Shown: positions 35,397 through 44,958 of the stretch, one piece after another | Layout of the letters: each line of letters starts with the position of its first letter | How positions within the stretch are numbered: the first letter of the stretch is position 1 | DNA from: Novispirillum itersonii subsp. itersonii ATCC 12639 | GTDB taxonomy: Bacteria; Pseudomonadota; Alphaproteobacteria; Rhodospirillales; Rhodospirillaceae | Assembly (NCBI RefSeq): GCF_000381985.1 | Contig: NZ_KB907352.1 | Coordinates: 1-64,000, forward strand | Direction: 5' to 3' | DNA: 64,000 nucleotides | The notes under the pieces: model-generated | The model's input: only the letters and a program-made list of their open reading frames with translations | What the model was told of the DNA's origin: nothing | The model's database searches: none | Position numbers and translations under genes: made by a program

Positions 35397-36032
35397 TCAG
35401 CCCTCTCCATCCATCCCATCCACAGCCGTTCCGAGACTGAAATAGTGTCCGCTGCTCCAGAATCCAATTGTATCCGCTGCCATACCCTGCGGGCGGGGGT
35501 CATCGGCATCCAGCGCCAGCACCATCAGGTCATAGGCGACCGCCCGGTTCAGCCGGGCTTCCAGCCCCTTCCGCACCGGGGCATACAGGGCCGGATTACC
35601 GTCGGCATCCGCCTCGACCACCCGCAGCGAGGCTTCGGGGCCCAGCGTCACCACATCATCAAGATTGGTCCGGATCCGCACAACCCGCTGCGGGCCGACC
35701 CCTTCGGTCTCGATGCCGACACCGATGAAGGCGACATCCTCAACCCGCACCGTACCGTGCTCAATCGGCGTGGTCATCCAGTGCTGACCGTCCTCATCCC
35801 GCGACAGAACCGAGGCGAACAGCTTGACCAGTTCAATCCGGCGGATCGGTGAATTCTGATAATGCCACTGGCCAGTGCGGTCGATCGAAAGACCCAGGTC
35901 ACCGCACTCGGTTCGGGTAAACCGGGAAAACACGGCGGCTTCTCCTGTCCCGCCGGATCCGCTACGCTGTGCCCCGGCGGATCCGCTTTCCTGCGCGGAG
36001 GGTCCGGCCCCGGTATCCGTCTGCTGTGCCAT
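35397..36032 (-). CDS. DUF1285 family protein
   Basis: The ATG at 36032 has an AGGAAAGGGAAAG site and gives 211 residues. The low-complexity N-terminus rich in Gly, Ser and Ala is followed by DLGLSIDRTGQWHYQNSPIRRIELVKLFASVL, typical of DUF1285, and a beta-rich remainder. Structures of this family show a two-domain fold, but its role is not known. It is the first gene of the NUDIX/cca operon and is divergent from the MoxR gene, 55 bases away. Confidence 0.85.
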   Translation of the reverse strand: MAQQTDTGAGPSAQESGSAGAQRSGSGGTGEAAVFSRFTRTECGDLGLSIDRTGQWHYQNSPIRRIELVKLFASVLSRDEDGQHWMTTPIEHGTVRVEDVAFIGVGIETEGVGPQRVVRIRTNLDDVVTLGPEASLRVVEADADGNPALYAPVRKGLEARLNRAVAYDLMVLALDADDPRPQGMAADTIGFWSSGHYFSLGTAVDGMDGEG

Positions 36033-36087
36033 TGCTTTCCCTTTCCTGTATCCCGATCCGTTCCGCACCCGTCACCCCGGAGCCGCC

Positions 36088-37119
36088 ATGACCCACCCCA
36101 GCCTTCCTGACAGCACCGTCCCCCCTGCCGCTGACCGGGCCAGCCCCGTCTCCCTGCAGGATGTGGAGCGTCTGGGCGATCTGGCCCGCGCCGCTCACGC
36201 TGCGGTGGGGGAGGTGATTTTCGGCCAGCCCCGGGTGATTGAAGAAAGCCTGATCACTCTTCTGGCTGGGGGCCATGTGCTGCTGATCGGCGTGCCGGGT
36301 CTGGCAAAAACCCGCCTTGTTCATACTTTAGGGGCGGTTCTGGGTCTCGACAACAAGCGGGTGCAGTTTACCCCCGATCTGATGCCCGCCGATATTCTGG
36401 GGTCAGAGGTGCTGGAAGAGGCGGCAGACGGGCGGCGCAGCTTCCGTTTTCTGCGCGGTCCGGTGTTCACACAGCTGCTGATGGCGGACGAAATCAACCG
36501 CGCCAGCCCGCGCACCCAATCGGCCCTGTTACAGGCGATGGAGGAGCAACAGGTCACGGTGGCCGGTGTCTCCCACGATTTGCCCCGCCCGTTTCATGTG
36601 CTCGCCACCCAGAACCCGCTGGAGCAGGAAGGCACCTACCCGCTGCCGGAAGCCCAGCTTGACCGCTTTCTGATGCAGATCGACGTCGGCTATCCCGATG
36701 CGGATGCCGAACGGCAGATCCTGCTGATGACCACCGGCAGCTATGATCTGCGTCCTCGCCGGGTGCTGGGCGCGGAGGATCTGGCAGCCCTGCAGCGGCT
36801 GGTGCGCCGCCTGCCGGTCGGTGACAGTGTGGTGGAGGCGATCCTGCACCTGACCCGCAGCGGCCGCCCGGAAGACAGCCCGCTGGATCTGGTCCGCCGT
36901 CATGTTGCCTGGGGGCCCGGCCCGCGCGCCGGGCAGGCCCTGATGCTGACCTGCCGCGCCCGCGCCCTGTTGCAGGGGCGCCTTGCTCCGTCGGTTGATG
37001 ATGTAATCGCACTGGCCGCACCGGTCCTGCGGCACCGGATGGCCCTGACCTTTTCAGCCCGGGCGGAAGGTGTCACGCTGGACAATGTCCTCGCCGCCCT
37101 GACTGCCGGTCTGGCCTAA
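36088..37119 (+). CDS. MoxR family AAA+ ATPase
   Basis: The 343-residue protein has Walker A GVPGLAKT near residue 73, Walker B LLMADEINRASP near 130-141, sensor 1 ATQNP and the arginine-rich end of the AAA+ module. MoxR ATPases act as chaperones for metal- or cofactor-binding complexes and work with DUF58/VWA partners. Those partners follow: DUF58, DUF4159 and a VWA protein, all on the same strand with short gaps or overlaps. The start ATG has CCGGAG upstream. Confidence 0.93.
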   Translation: MTHPSLPDSTVPPAADRASPVSLQDVERLGDLARAAHAAVGEVIFGQPRVIEESLITLLAGGHVLLIGVPGLAKTRLVHTLGAVLGLDNKRVQFTPDLMPADILGSEVLEEAADGRRSFRFLRGPVFTQLLMADEINRASPRTQSALLQAMEEQQVTVAGVSHDLPRPFHVLATQNPLEQEGTYPLPEAQLDRFLMQIDVGYPDADAERQILLMTTGSYDLRPRRVLGAEDLAALQRLVRRLPVGDSVVEAILHLTRSGRPEDSPLDLVRRHVAWGPGPRAGQALMLTCRARALLQGRLAPSVDDVIALAAPVLRHRMALTFSARAEGVTLDNVLAALTAGLA

Positions 37120-37123
37120 GCCG

Positions 37124-38101
37124 ATGCCCGGGCCGCTGCACCGCCTGCTGAATGCCCTGAACCGACCGTCCCTGCCCGGCGGGGAGAACAGACGGACTCC
37201 CACAGCGACAGCAGCGCAGCCAGCCCCCACTCTGGCGGCGCAGGCCGAAACCCTGAGTGCCCCGCTGCCGCCCCTGCTGGCGGAGGCCCAGCGCCTTGCT
37301 GCCACCATCGCTGCCGGGCTGCATGGGCATCACCAGACCGGTAGCGGCGAAGACTTCTGGCAGTTCCGACCCTATGACCGGGGCGACCCGGCCACGCTGA
37401 TCGACTGGCGGCAAAGTGCCCGGCGGCAGCAGGCGTATATCCGTCAGCGGGAATGGACTGTGGCCCAGACCGTTACCCTGTGGTGTGGTGCCCATGCCGG
37501 GCTGCACTGGCGTTCCGCGCCAGAACTGCCGGAAAAGATCACGCACGCCCGGTTGTTGACACTGGCGCTCGCCGCACTGCTGCTGCGGGGCGGAGAACGG
37601 GTCGGCCTGCTGACCCCCGAAAAAGCCGCCCCCCCGGTGCCAGGGGGACGGGCCACCCTGCACCGGATCGCCACCCGCCTGTGCCAGGACGTCGCATCTG
37701 ACACCGGCCTGCCGCCCGCCGCAGAACTGCCCCGCCACAGTCTCGCGGTGCTGGTCAGCGACTTTCTGATGCCGGTTGACACACTGGCCCCACTGCTGCG
37801 CCGGATGGCCGGTCTCGGGATCCGGGGGCATCTGGTACAGGTCCTTGATCCCGCCGAAGATCTGTTCCCATTCAACGGGCGGATACGCTTTCAGGATACC
37901 GGCCCCACCACCCCAGACCTGCTGGTGCCCCGGTGTGAGGATCTGAAAGATGCCTATCTGGCCCGCCTTGCCGCGCACCGGTCTGCCCTGAACGCACTGT
38001 GCCGGTCCTGTGGCTGGCAGCTGACCTTCCATCGCACCGACCGCCCCCTGACACCGGCCCTGCTGGCCCTGTATCAGGCCCTCAGCACCCGGAGGGAGTG
38101 A
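37124..38101 (+). CDS. DUF58 domain protein
   Basis: The 325-residue protein has a Pro/Thr-rich N-terminus and then the DUF58 signature GEDFWQFRPYDRGDPATLIDWRQSARRQQAYIRQRE. A VWA-like segment follows (VLVSDFLMP near residue 210). DUF58 proteins accompany MoxR ATPases. It starts four bases after the MoxR stop, so it is translated from the same mRNA. No membrane helix is evident. Confidence 0.9.
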   Translation: MPGPLHRLLNALNRPSLPGGENRRTPTATAAQPAPTLAAQAETLSAPLPPLLAEAQRLAATIAAGLHGHHQTGSGEDFWQFRPYDRGDPATLIDWRQSARRQQAYIRQREWTVAQTVTLWCGAHAGLHWRSAPELPEKITHARLLTLALAALLLRGGERVGLLTPEKAAPPVPGGRATLHRIATRLCQDVASDTGLPPAAELPRHSLAVLVSDFLMPVDTLAPLLRRMAGLGIRGHLVQVLDPAEDLFPFNGRIRFQDTGPTTPDLLVPRCEDLKDAYLARLAAHRSALNALCRSCGWQLTFHRTDRPLTPALLALYQALSTRRE

Positions 38102-38106
38102 CCGGC

Positions 38107-40833
38107 ATGAACCTGTCTGATCTGCTGTCCACCCTGCCGTCACAGACCGGGCCGGTCACGCTGCTGGCCCCCGAGGCGCTGCTCGGCCTGCTGATTCTGC
38201 CGGTGCTGTGGGTTCTGCTGCGCCTGTCTCCCCCACCCCCGGCAGCGATAACCTTTCCGCCGCTGCGCCTACTGACCGGACTGACAGCCCCCCGGAACGT
38301 GGCAGAGCGCACCCCGCTGTGGATCCTGATTCTGCGCACCCTGATCGTTGCCCTGTGCCTGCTCGGGCTGGCCCGTCCGATCCTGACCGGGGCCACCGCC
38401 CCCGGGCATCGCAGCGATCCGCTGCTGCTGATCGTCGATACCGGCTGGACCGCCGCTCCCGGCTGGGACCGACAGCGGGAGGCGGCCCAGACCCTGCTGG
38501 AACAGGCAGCCCGCCTGAACCGCCCGGTGCTGCTGGCTGCCACGGCCGCCGGTACGCCCCCCCCAGAACCGCAAAGCGCGGCACAGGCCCTGACCCGGCT
38601 GCCGGATCTCCGTCCGCAGCCGTGGCCTGCCGCCGTGCCGGCCCTGATGACCGCCCTGACCACGCGCCCCCTGCCCGACCCGCTGGAAACACTGTGGATC
38701 AGTGACGGCCTCACCCATCCCGGCCAGACCGAGCTGCTGGAGGTCCTGCAGCGGAAAGGCGCGGTCCGTGTCATCACCCCCGATGCCGGACCACAGGCCC
38801 TGCTGCTGACCGAGATGACCCGCACAGCTGATGGGCTGTCGGTCACACTCCGGCAGGCAGCGGGCGGGGCAGGATCACAGCGCGGTGTGATCCTGCGGGC
38901 CGAGGACCGCAACGGGCAGACCATTGCCGCCAGTCCGCTGACCCTGACCGGACAACCGGCCCAGACAATCACCCTGCCCCTGCCGGCGGACGCCCTTGGC
39001 ACAGTCCGCCGCCTGCTGCTGACCGGCCCCGGCGGTGATCCGCTGGGGGCCGGGGCGCAGAGCCTGCTTGATGACCGCTGGCAACGCCGCCCGGTCGGAC
39101 TGATCGAATCCGGCGGTCCCCAGACCGACCTCCCCCTGCTGTCGGCCCCCTATTACCTCAGCCGGGCTCTCGGCAACGGCGCCGATCTGCGCAGCGGTCC
39201 GGTTCAGACCCTGCTGGATCAGCGCCGGGCCATCCTGATCCTGCCGGGCGGGCTGCCCCCGGCCCCCGAGGCGCTGGAACGCTGGGTGCGGACCGGCGGG
39301 GTGCTGATCCGCTTTGCGGACACTGCTCTGGCCGAACAGACCGGCCCCCGGACTGCTGACCCGCTGCTGCCGGTCCCCCTGCGCAGCGGCGGCCGGGCGA
39401 TGGGAGGTCAGCTGTCGTGGGAAAAGCCGCTGTCTCTGGCACCTTTCCCAGCGGATGGCCCTTTCGCCGGTCTGCCCCCCGCCCCTGACGTCACCATCAC
39501 CGCTCAGGTGCTCGCCGAACCGCTGGCGGACCTGCCGGGCCGCACCTGGGCCCGGCTGTCTGACGGCACGCCGCTGGTCACCGGCGCCCGTCTGGGACAG
39601 GGCTGGCTGGTGCTGTTTCACACCACAGCCAACACCGACTGGGGGACCCTGCCTCTGTCCGGGATCTTCCCGCAGATGATCAGCCGCCTGCTGGCCCTGT
39701 CCTCCGGACTGCCCGACGACGACCGTGTCAGCGGCAGGACCTCCCCCCTGCCACCGCAGCGGATTTTGGACGGTCTCGGTCACTGGCAGCAGCCGGGGCC
39801 CGATGTCCGCCCCCTGCCTCCGGATGGCCCGCCTCCCTCCCCCGGCCCGGCCACCCCGCCGGGCCTGTACGGGCGGGAAGGGCGCCTGCAGGCCATCTCG
39901 ATCGGTGACAGCGCATCCCCCGACCTGAGCCCTTTGCAACAGGTTCCGGCGGGGGTTGGCCTATCCCCGGCTGCCACCCTGTCAGCGGACCGGGATCTCA
40001 GCGGACCGTTGTTCACCGCCGCGCTGCTGCTGTTGCTGGCCGATGGCCTGATCAGCCTGCTGATGCGGGGTGGCCGGGGACGGATCGCCGCCGCCTGTGT
40101 GCTGATCTTGGCGGGCCTCAGCGCGTTCCCGGCTCCGGGGCGGGCGGCGGATGCGGATCTGGAGGCGGCGCTGGAGACCCGGATCGGCTGGCTGCCCTCC
40201 GGCGTTGCCGATACCGACCTGATCGTCCAGTCCGGTCTGTCGGCGCTGACCAAAGTTCTGGCCCAGCGCACCGCTGCCGAACTGGGGGAACCGGCGCGCG
40301 TCGCGCCGGACAGCCCTTCGCTCAGCCTCTATCCTCTGATTTACTGGGCCATCACCGATGCCACGCCGACGCCGGATGAGCCGGTACGGCAGGCCATTGC
40401 CCGCTATCTGGCCGCAGGCGGACTGCTGGTGTTTGACTCCCGCGGGCCGGATCAGACCCCGGCCCTGCGCCGGGTGATACAGGCGCTTGACCTTCCGCCG
40501 GTCAGCCGCCTGCCGGTGGATCACGTCGTGACCCGTTCTTTCTATCTTCTGCCGGGTCTGCCCGGACGGGTGGACGACAGCGCCCCGTGGATCGGGCAGG
40601 CCGCAGCCCGGGGACAGGGCGTTTCGCCGGTGGTCATCGGGGCCGCCGACTGGGCCGGAGCCTGGGCCCGTGATGCCCGGGGCCGACCGCTGCTGCCGGT
40701 GGTGCCCGGCGGGGAACGGCAGCGCGAACTGGCGTTCCGGGCCGGTATCAATCTGGTGATGTATGCACTGACCGGCGATTATAAGGCCGATCAGGTTCAT
40801 CTTCCGGCGATCATGGAGCGCCTGACCCAATGA
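38107..40833 (+). CDS. Large membrane protein with BatA-type N-terminus and DUF4159
   Basis: The ATG behind GGAGGGAG gives 908 residues. Two N-terminal membrane helices and a BatA/aerotolerance-regulator N-terminal domain are followed by a VWA-like module whose MIDAS motif is degenerate (VDTGWTAA where DxSxS is expected). A transmembrane stretch near 640-690 separates it from a C-terminal DUF4159 region (YPLIYWAITDATPTPDEP, LLVFDSRGPDQTPALRR). It is third in the MoxR operon and its stop overlaps the next start (ATGA). Confidence 0.9.
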   Translation: MNLSDLLSTLPSQTGPVTLLAPEALLGLLILPVLWVLLRLSPPPPAAITFPPLRLLTGLTAPRNVAERTPLWILILRTLIVALCLLGLARPILTGATAPGHRSDPLLLIVDTGWTAAPGWDRQREAAQTLLEQAARLNRPVLLAATAAGTPPPEPQSAAQALTRLPDLRPQPWPAAVPALMTALTTRPLPDPLETLWISDGLTHPGQTELLEVLQRKGAVRVITPDAGPQALLLTEMTRTADGLSVTLRQAAGGAGSQRGVILRAEDRNGQTIAASPLTLTGQPAQTITLPLPADALGTVRRLLLTGPGGDPLGAGAQSLLDDRWQRRPVGLIESGGPQTDLPLLSAPYYLSRALGNGADLRSGPVQTLLDQRRAILILPGGLPPAPEALERWVRTGGVLIRFADTALAEQTGPRTADPLLPVPLRSGGRAMGGQLSWEKPLSLAPFPADGPFAGLPPAPDVTITAQVLAEPLADLPGRTWARLSDGTPLVTGARLGQGWLVLFHTTANTDWGTLPLSGIFPQMISRLLALSSGLPDDDRVSGRTSPLPPQRILDGLGHWQQPGPDVRPLPPDGPPPSPGPATPPGLYGREGRLQAISIGDSASPDLSPLQQVPAGVGLSPAATLSADRDLSGPLFTAALLLLLADGLISLLMRGGRGRIAAACVLILAGLSAFPAPGRAADADLEAALETRIGWLPSGVADTDLIVQSGLSALTKVLAQRTAAELGEPARVAPDSPSLSLYPLIYWAITDATPTPDEPVRQAIARYLAAGGLLVFDSRGPDQTPALRRVIQALDLPPVSRLPVDHVVTRSFYLLPGLPGRVDDSAPWIGQAAARGQGVSPVVIGAADWAGAWARDARGRPLLPVVPGGERQRELAFRAGINLVMYALTGDYKADQVHLPAIMERLTQ

Positions 40834-42920
40834 CCCCCGGCACCCTCACCCTGTCCAGTCTTGGCTGGGCCCCGCTGATACCGCTCTGGGGACTGGCCGC
40901 GCTGCTGGCGGTCATCCTGCTGCTGACCGCACTGGCAGCCCTGCGGCGGCAGCCGGGATGGTCCCTGCGACCGCTGCCGGGGCTGATCCTTCTGGTCCTG
41001 CTGGCCAATCCCTATGTGGTGCAGGAACAGCGGGTGCCTTTGCCCGACGTTGCCTTCGTGGTCAGCGACACCAGCAGCAGCATGGAGTTCAGCGGGCGGG
41101 CCGCCCAGCGGGATCAGGCCGTCACTGCCCTGACCGGACATCTGCGGACACAGGCCGGTCTTGAGGTGCGGACCATCAGCGCCAGCAATGCGCCTGAACA
41201 CCGGGGGACCCGCCTGCTGACCGCACTGGAACAGGCAGCCGCCGATGTCCCCCCGCACCGGCGGGCCGGGGCCCTGCTGATCACCGACGGTCAGATCCAT
41301 GATGATGCCCCGGCGGAGATCGCCCGGCGGTTCTCAGCCCCGGTGCATACCCTGCTGACCGGCAGCCTGGAAGACAGTGACCGCCGCCTGATTATCGACT
41401 CGGCACCCGCCTTCGGGTTGGTGGAAAAAACCGTTTCCATCACCGTCCGGCTGGAAGACCCGGCCCTGCCTGCCGGAAGCACCCTGCCCCTGACGCTCCG
41501 TCATGATGACGGCAGCACCGCCACGCTGGAGATCCCGGCAGGTCCGCCGGTGACCCTTCCCGTCACACTCCGCCATGGCGGCGCGACCGTGACCGATCTG
41601 TCGGTACCGGTCCGCCCCGATGAAATCAGCCCGCTGAACAACCGTCAGGCTGTCAGCATTGCCGGGGTCCGTGACCGGCTGCGGGTTCTGCTGATTTCCG
41701 GCGAACCGACCGTCGGGGAGCGGGCCTGGCGGACCCTGCTGAAGTCTGACCCCAACGTTGATCTGGTCCACTTCACCATCCTGCGCCCGCCGCTGAAGGA
41801 TGACGGCACCCCCCTGAACGAGCTGGCGCTGATCGCTTTTCCTGTACAGGAGCTGTTTGAGGAACGGTTGAAGGACTTTGATCTGGTGATCTTTGACCGT
41901 TACTCCCGCCGGGCTCTGGTGCCATCTGCCTTTTTCCGGCTGCTGGCGACCTATGTCCGCACCGGGGGCGCGCTGCTGCTGGCGGTCGGGCCGGAGTTTT
42001 CCGAAGCCTCGAGCCTGTATGACAGTCCGCTGGCAGAAATCCTGCCGGTCAGCCCCCGTGGCCGGGCCGTGGCCGGGCCCTTCCTGCCAGCCCTCAGTCC
42101 GGTGGGGGAGCGGCACCCGGTGACAGCCGCGCTGCCCGGCTGGAACGGTACAGCCCATCCCCCTCAGTGGGGGCCGTGGCTGCGCTATGTCGACACCGCC
42201 GCCCGGCAGGGTCACACACTGATGCAGACCCCGGACGGAGCCCCGCTGTTGGTGGTCGACCGTGTCGGGCAAGGGCGGGTCGGGCTTATGCTGTCTGACA
42301 CCATCTGGCTGTGGGCACGGGGATGGCAGGGGGGCGGCCCCCAGACCGACCTGATCCGCCGGACCGCCCACTGGCTGATGCAGGAACCAGACCTTGAAGA
42401 AGAGGCCCTGACCCTGCGCAATGAAGGCACCACTCTGCTGGCAGAGCGGCGCAGCCTGTCCGCCACCCCGGCAGCGTCCCTGACCCTGACTACCCCGGAC
42501 GGACAGCAGAGCCCGCTGCCCCTGTCGGCCAACGGACCGGGGCGGGCCAGAGCCTCTCTGGCCGCCGCCACCCCCGGCGTGTACCGGGTCAGCGATGGCA
42601 CCCGCTCTGCCGTCGCCGCCGTCGCCCCGCCGGACGCATTGGAAGATCAGGCCCTGACGGCTACGGCAGAGCGCCTGATCCCGGCTGCCGAGGTCACCGG
42701 CGGCGCGGTGCTGTGGCTGCAGGACGGGCTGCCGGGCCTGCGCCGGACCTCTGCCGACAACCGCCGTCACGCCGCATCCGACGGCAGTTGGATCGGTCTG
42801 CGCCGCAACGGAGAAACAGCCGCTGCCGGAGTCCGGCAGGTGCCCGTTCTGCCGCTGCTGCCGGGGTTCCTCCTGTGTATTGGCAGCCTGATTCTGCTGT
42901 GGTGGCGCGAAGGCCGCTGA
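40830..42920 (+). CDS. Membrane protein with VWA and glutamine-amidotransferase-like domains
   Basis: The protein (696 aa) has two N-terminal helices, then a VWA-like domain with an intact DTSSS MIDAS motif near residue 80. A glutamine-amidotransferase-like segment follows (LLISGEPTVGERAWRTLL and FDLVIFDRYSRRALVPS). A C-terminal helix ends LLWWREGR. The fold resembles the last member of alphaproteobacterial MoxR/Bat-like operons. It is coupled by ATGA overlap to the DUF4159 gene and is last in the operon. Confidence 0.87.
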   Translation: MTPGTLTLSSLGWAPLIPLWGLAALLAVILLLTALAALRRQPGWSLRPLPGLILLVLLANPYVVQEQRVPLPDVAFVVSDTSSSMEFSGRAAQRDQAVTALTGHLRTQAGLEVRTISASNAPEHRGTRLLTALEQAAADVPPHRRAGALLITDGQIHDDAPAEIARRFSAPVHTLLTGSLEDSDRRLIIDSAPAFGLVEKTVSITVRLEDPALPAGSTLPLTLRHDDGSTATLEIPAGPPVTLPVTLRHGGATVTDLSVPVRPDEISPLNNRQAVSIAGVRDRLRVLLISGEPTVGERAWRTLLKSDPNVDLVHFTILRPPLKDDGTPLNELALIAFPVQELFEERLKDFDLVIFDRYSRRALVPSAFFRLLATYVRTGGALLLAVGPEFSEASSLYDSPLAEILPVSPRGRAVAGPFLPALSPVGERHPVTAALPGWNGTAHPPQWGPWLRYVDTAARQGHTLMQTPDGAPLLVVDRVGQGRVGLMLSDTIWLWARGWQGGGPQTDLIRRTAHWLMQEPDLEEEALTLRNEGTTLLAERRSLSATPAASLTLTTPDGQQSPLPLSANGPGRARASLAAATPGVYRVSDGTRSAVAAVAPPDALEDQALTATAERLIPAAEVTGGAVLWLQDGLPGLRRTSADNRRHAASDGSWIGLRRNGETAAAGVRQVPVLPLLPGFLLCIGSLILLWWREGR

Positions 42921-43048
42921 CACTGTTTCGCTGAGGGAAACACTGTGTTTGCCTTTCGCCTGTAGCATGATGTTTCCCCGGCGGACCATCATCCAGAAGA
43001 CAGGGCCCCTGCCAGCCCCATGACGTTCCTTCTGCTCAGGACTCCCCC

Positions 43049-43924
43049 ATGCCGAAGCCTGCCCTGCTTTCCTCGCCGCCGGTTCTGCTGCTGATCACCG
43101 GCAGCATCCTTGGCACACTTGCCCCGCTGTCACGGGTTGCCGCCGGGGCAGGCATACCCTCCGCCGTGTTTGTGTTCTGGACCTGCCTGACCGCCGGACT
43201 GCTGCTGGGGGCCATCGCCCTGCTGCGCGGCCAGCCCCTGCAGCGTCAGCATCTGCGCTACAGCCTGATTGCCGGCCTGATCTCCCTCGGGCTGCCCAAT
43301 CTGCTGATCATGGTGGTGGTGGTCCCGCTCGGGGCCGGGATGACGGCCCTGACCTATACTCTGCCCCCCTTGTTCACTCTTGGGCTGGCAGCCCTGATCG
43401 GGTACGAGCGCCTGACCCGCTGGCGCAGTCTGGGCATTCTGTTCGGACTGGCCGGGGCCGTGACGCTGGTCTTCAGCCGGTTCAGCCTGAACGGTGACAG
43501 CGCACAGATGCTGTGGATGGGACTGGCCCTGTTGATCCCGGTCTGTCTGGCGATCGGGAATGTCTATCGCAGCCGGTCATGGCCTGCCGGGGCCGCACCA
43601 CTGACTCTGGCCGCCGGTATGCTGCTGTCCGCCGCCCTGTGGGTGCTGCCGCTGGGCCTGTATCAGGGGCTGCTGACCGGTTTGCCGCATTGGTCTGTCA
43701 TTGCGCAGGGGCTGGCCTCCACCCTGATGTATGTCGCCTTCTTTGCCCTGCAACGGGCTGCCGGGCCGGTCTACCTCAGCCAGATCGGCTATGTCGGCGC
43801 GACAATGGGGGTTCTGGCCGGGGTCGTTGCCTTCGGGGAGCGGCCCGGTCTGCCGGTTGCCTGCGGCGTAGCGCTGATTGTCTGTGGTATGCTCTGCACC
43901 AACCGCCGTCCCGCCCACCCCTGA
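43049..43924 (+). CDS. EamA family (DMT) transporter
   Basis: The 291-residue protein has about ten membrane helices in two EamA repeats. The first starts LLLITGSILGTLAPLSRVAA; LYTLP-type loops and GYERLTRW precede the second repeat. Family members export metabolites such as amino acids. An AraC-type regulator starts four bases after its stop and may sense its substrate. It is 128 bases past the MoxR operon. Confidence 0.88.
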   Translation: MPKPALLSSPPVLLLITGSILGTLAPLSRVAAGAGIPSAVFVFWTCLTAGLLLGAIALLRGQPLQRQHLRYSLIAGLISLGLPNLLIMVVVVPLGAGMTALTYTLPPLFTLGLAALIGYERLTRWRSLGILFGLAGAVTLVFSRFSLNGDSAQMLWMGLALLIPVCLAIGNVYRSRSWPAGAAPLTLAAGMLLSAALWVLPLGLYQGLLTGLPHWSVIAQGLASTLMYVAFFALQRAAGPVYLSQIGYVGATMGVLAGVVAFGERPGLPVACGVALIVCGMLCTNRRPAHP

Positions 43925-43928
43925 ACGG

Positions 43929-44831
43929 ATGACCATGCCCCCCGCGCCCCTGCCCCCTGACCTGTCCCCCTTGCCATTCTCTGCGCATCCGCCGCAGGGG
44001 GCCGGGCCGAAAACGGACTGGACCCGGTTCTGGCGCGTGCCGGAAGGGCGGGCGGCTGAGTTCATGCATGCCAGCTTCACTCATCACGCTTATGACCGCC
44101 ACACCCATGACCGTTATGTGTTTGGCGTCACCACCGGCGGGGCGGAACAGTTCTGGCACCGCGGGGCCCTGCAGATCGCCCCGGCGGGCCGGGTGGTGGT
44201 GGTTAACCCCGGGGATGTCCACGACGGCGAATCCGTGGTGCGCGGGCAAAGCTGGCAACGGCGGATCTGCTATCTTGATCCGCAGCTGTTCAGTGATGTT
44301 GCCGCGGAAGACGGTCGGCCGGGGGCCCCGCTGTTTCTGTCTTCGGTCCTTGATGACCCGGATCTGGCAACAGATCTGCGGGCCTTCCATGCGGCAGCGG
44401 AGCTGCCCGGCCAAAGTGCCCTGCAGCGGGACACCCAGCTCCGCGGCCTGATTTCGCGGTTGATCCGCCGCCATGCCGTCACCCGTCCGGACGGAACCCC
44501 GGCCGGGCGCGAACCGGCGGCAGTCCGCCGGGTGCGGGCCTATCTGGATGCACACCCCGCCGACGACCTTTCTCTGGCAGATCTGGGGCGGCTGGCCGGG
44601 CTGTCACCGCTGTATCTGGCGCGGTCTTTCCGCAAGGCCTTTGGCGTTCCCCCGCACGCCTATCAGATTCTGAAACGGATCGAACAGGCATCGGCCCGCC
44701 TGCGGGCCGGGGAAGCCCCCGCCACGGTGGCACAGTCCTGCGGCTTTGCGGATCAAAGCCATATGACCCGCCAGTTCCGTCGCGCCCACGGCGTGACACC
44801 GGGGGCCTTCCGCCGGGCTAATGCCCGCTGA
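43929..44831 (+). CDS. AraC family transcriptional regulator
   Basis: From the ATG at 43929 the protein has 300 residues. An N-terminal cupin-like sensor (FTHHAYDRHTHDRYVFGVTTGG, GDVHDGE) is followed by two helix-turn-helix motifs: LADLGRLAGLSPLYLARSFRKAFG and VAQSCGFADQSHMTRQFRRAHG. Such regulators of the cupin type often control efflux of amino-acid-like compounds. It follows the EamA gene and precedes azlCD, so either transporter may be its target. Confidence 0.9.
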   Translation: MTMPPAPLPPDLSPLPFSAHPPQGAGPKTDWTRFWRVPEGRAAEFMHASFTHHAYDRHTHDRYVFGVTTGGAEQFWHRGALQIAPAGRVVVVNPGDVHDGESVVRGQSWQRRICYLDPQLFSDVAAEDGRPGAPLFLSSVLDDPDLATDLRAFHAAAELPGQSALQRDTQLRGLISRLIRRHAVTRPDGTPAGREPAAVRRVRAYLDAHPADDLSLADLGRLAGLSPLYLARSFRKAFGVPPHAYQILKRIEQASARLRAGEAPATVAQSCGFADQSHMTRQFRRAHGVTPGAFRRANAR

Positions 44832-44958
44832 AAACGGACCGCACAAAAAGTCAGGATCGTTCAAGAAATGCCAGAACGGCTGAGGCACAGTACCCCTCAG
44901 AGGGCACCGAAGTATTCCGGCCCCTGTCCTGATTGACCTCGCGGAGGATGGCGCCACG

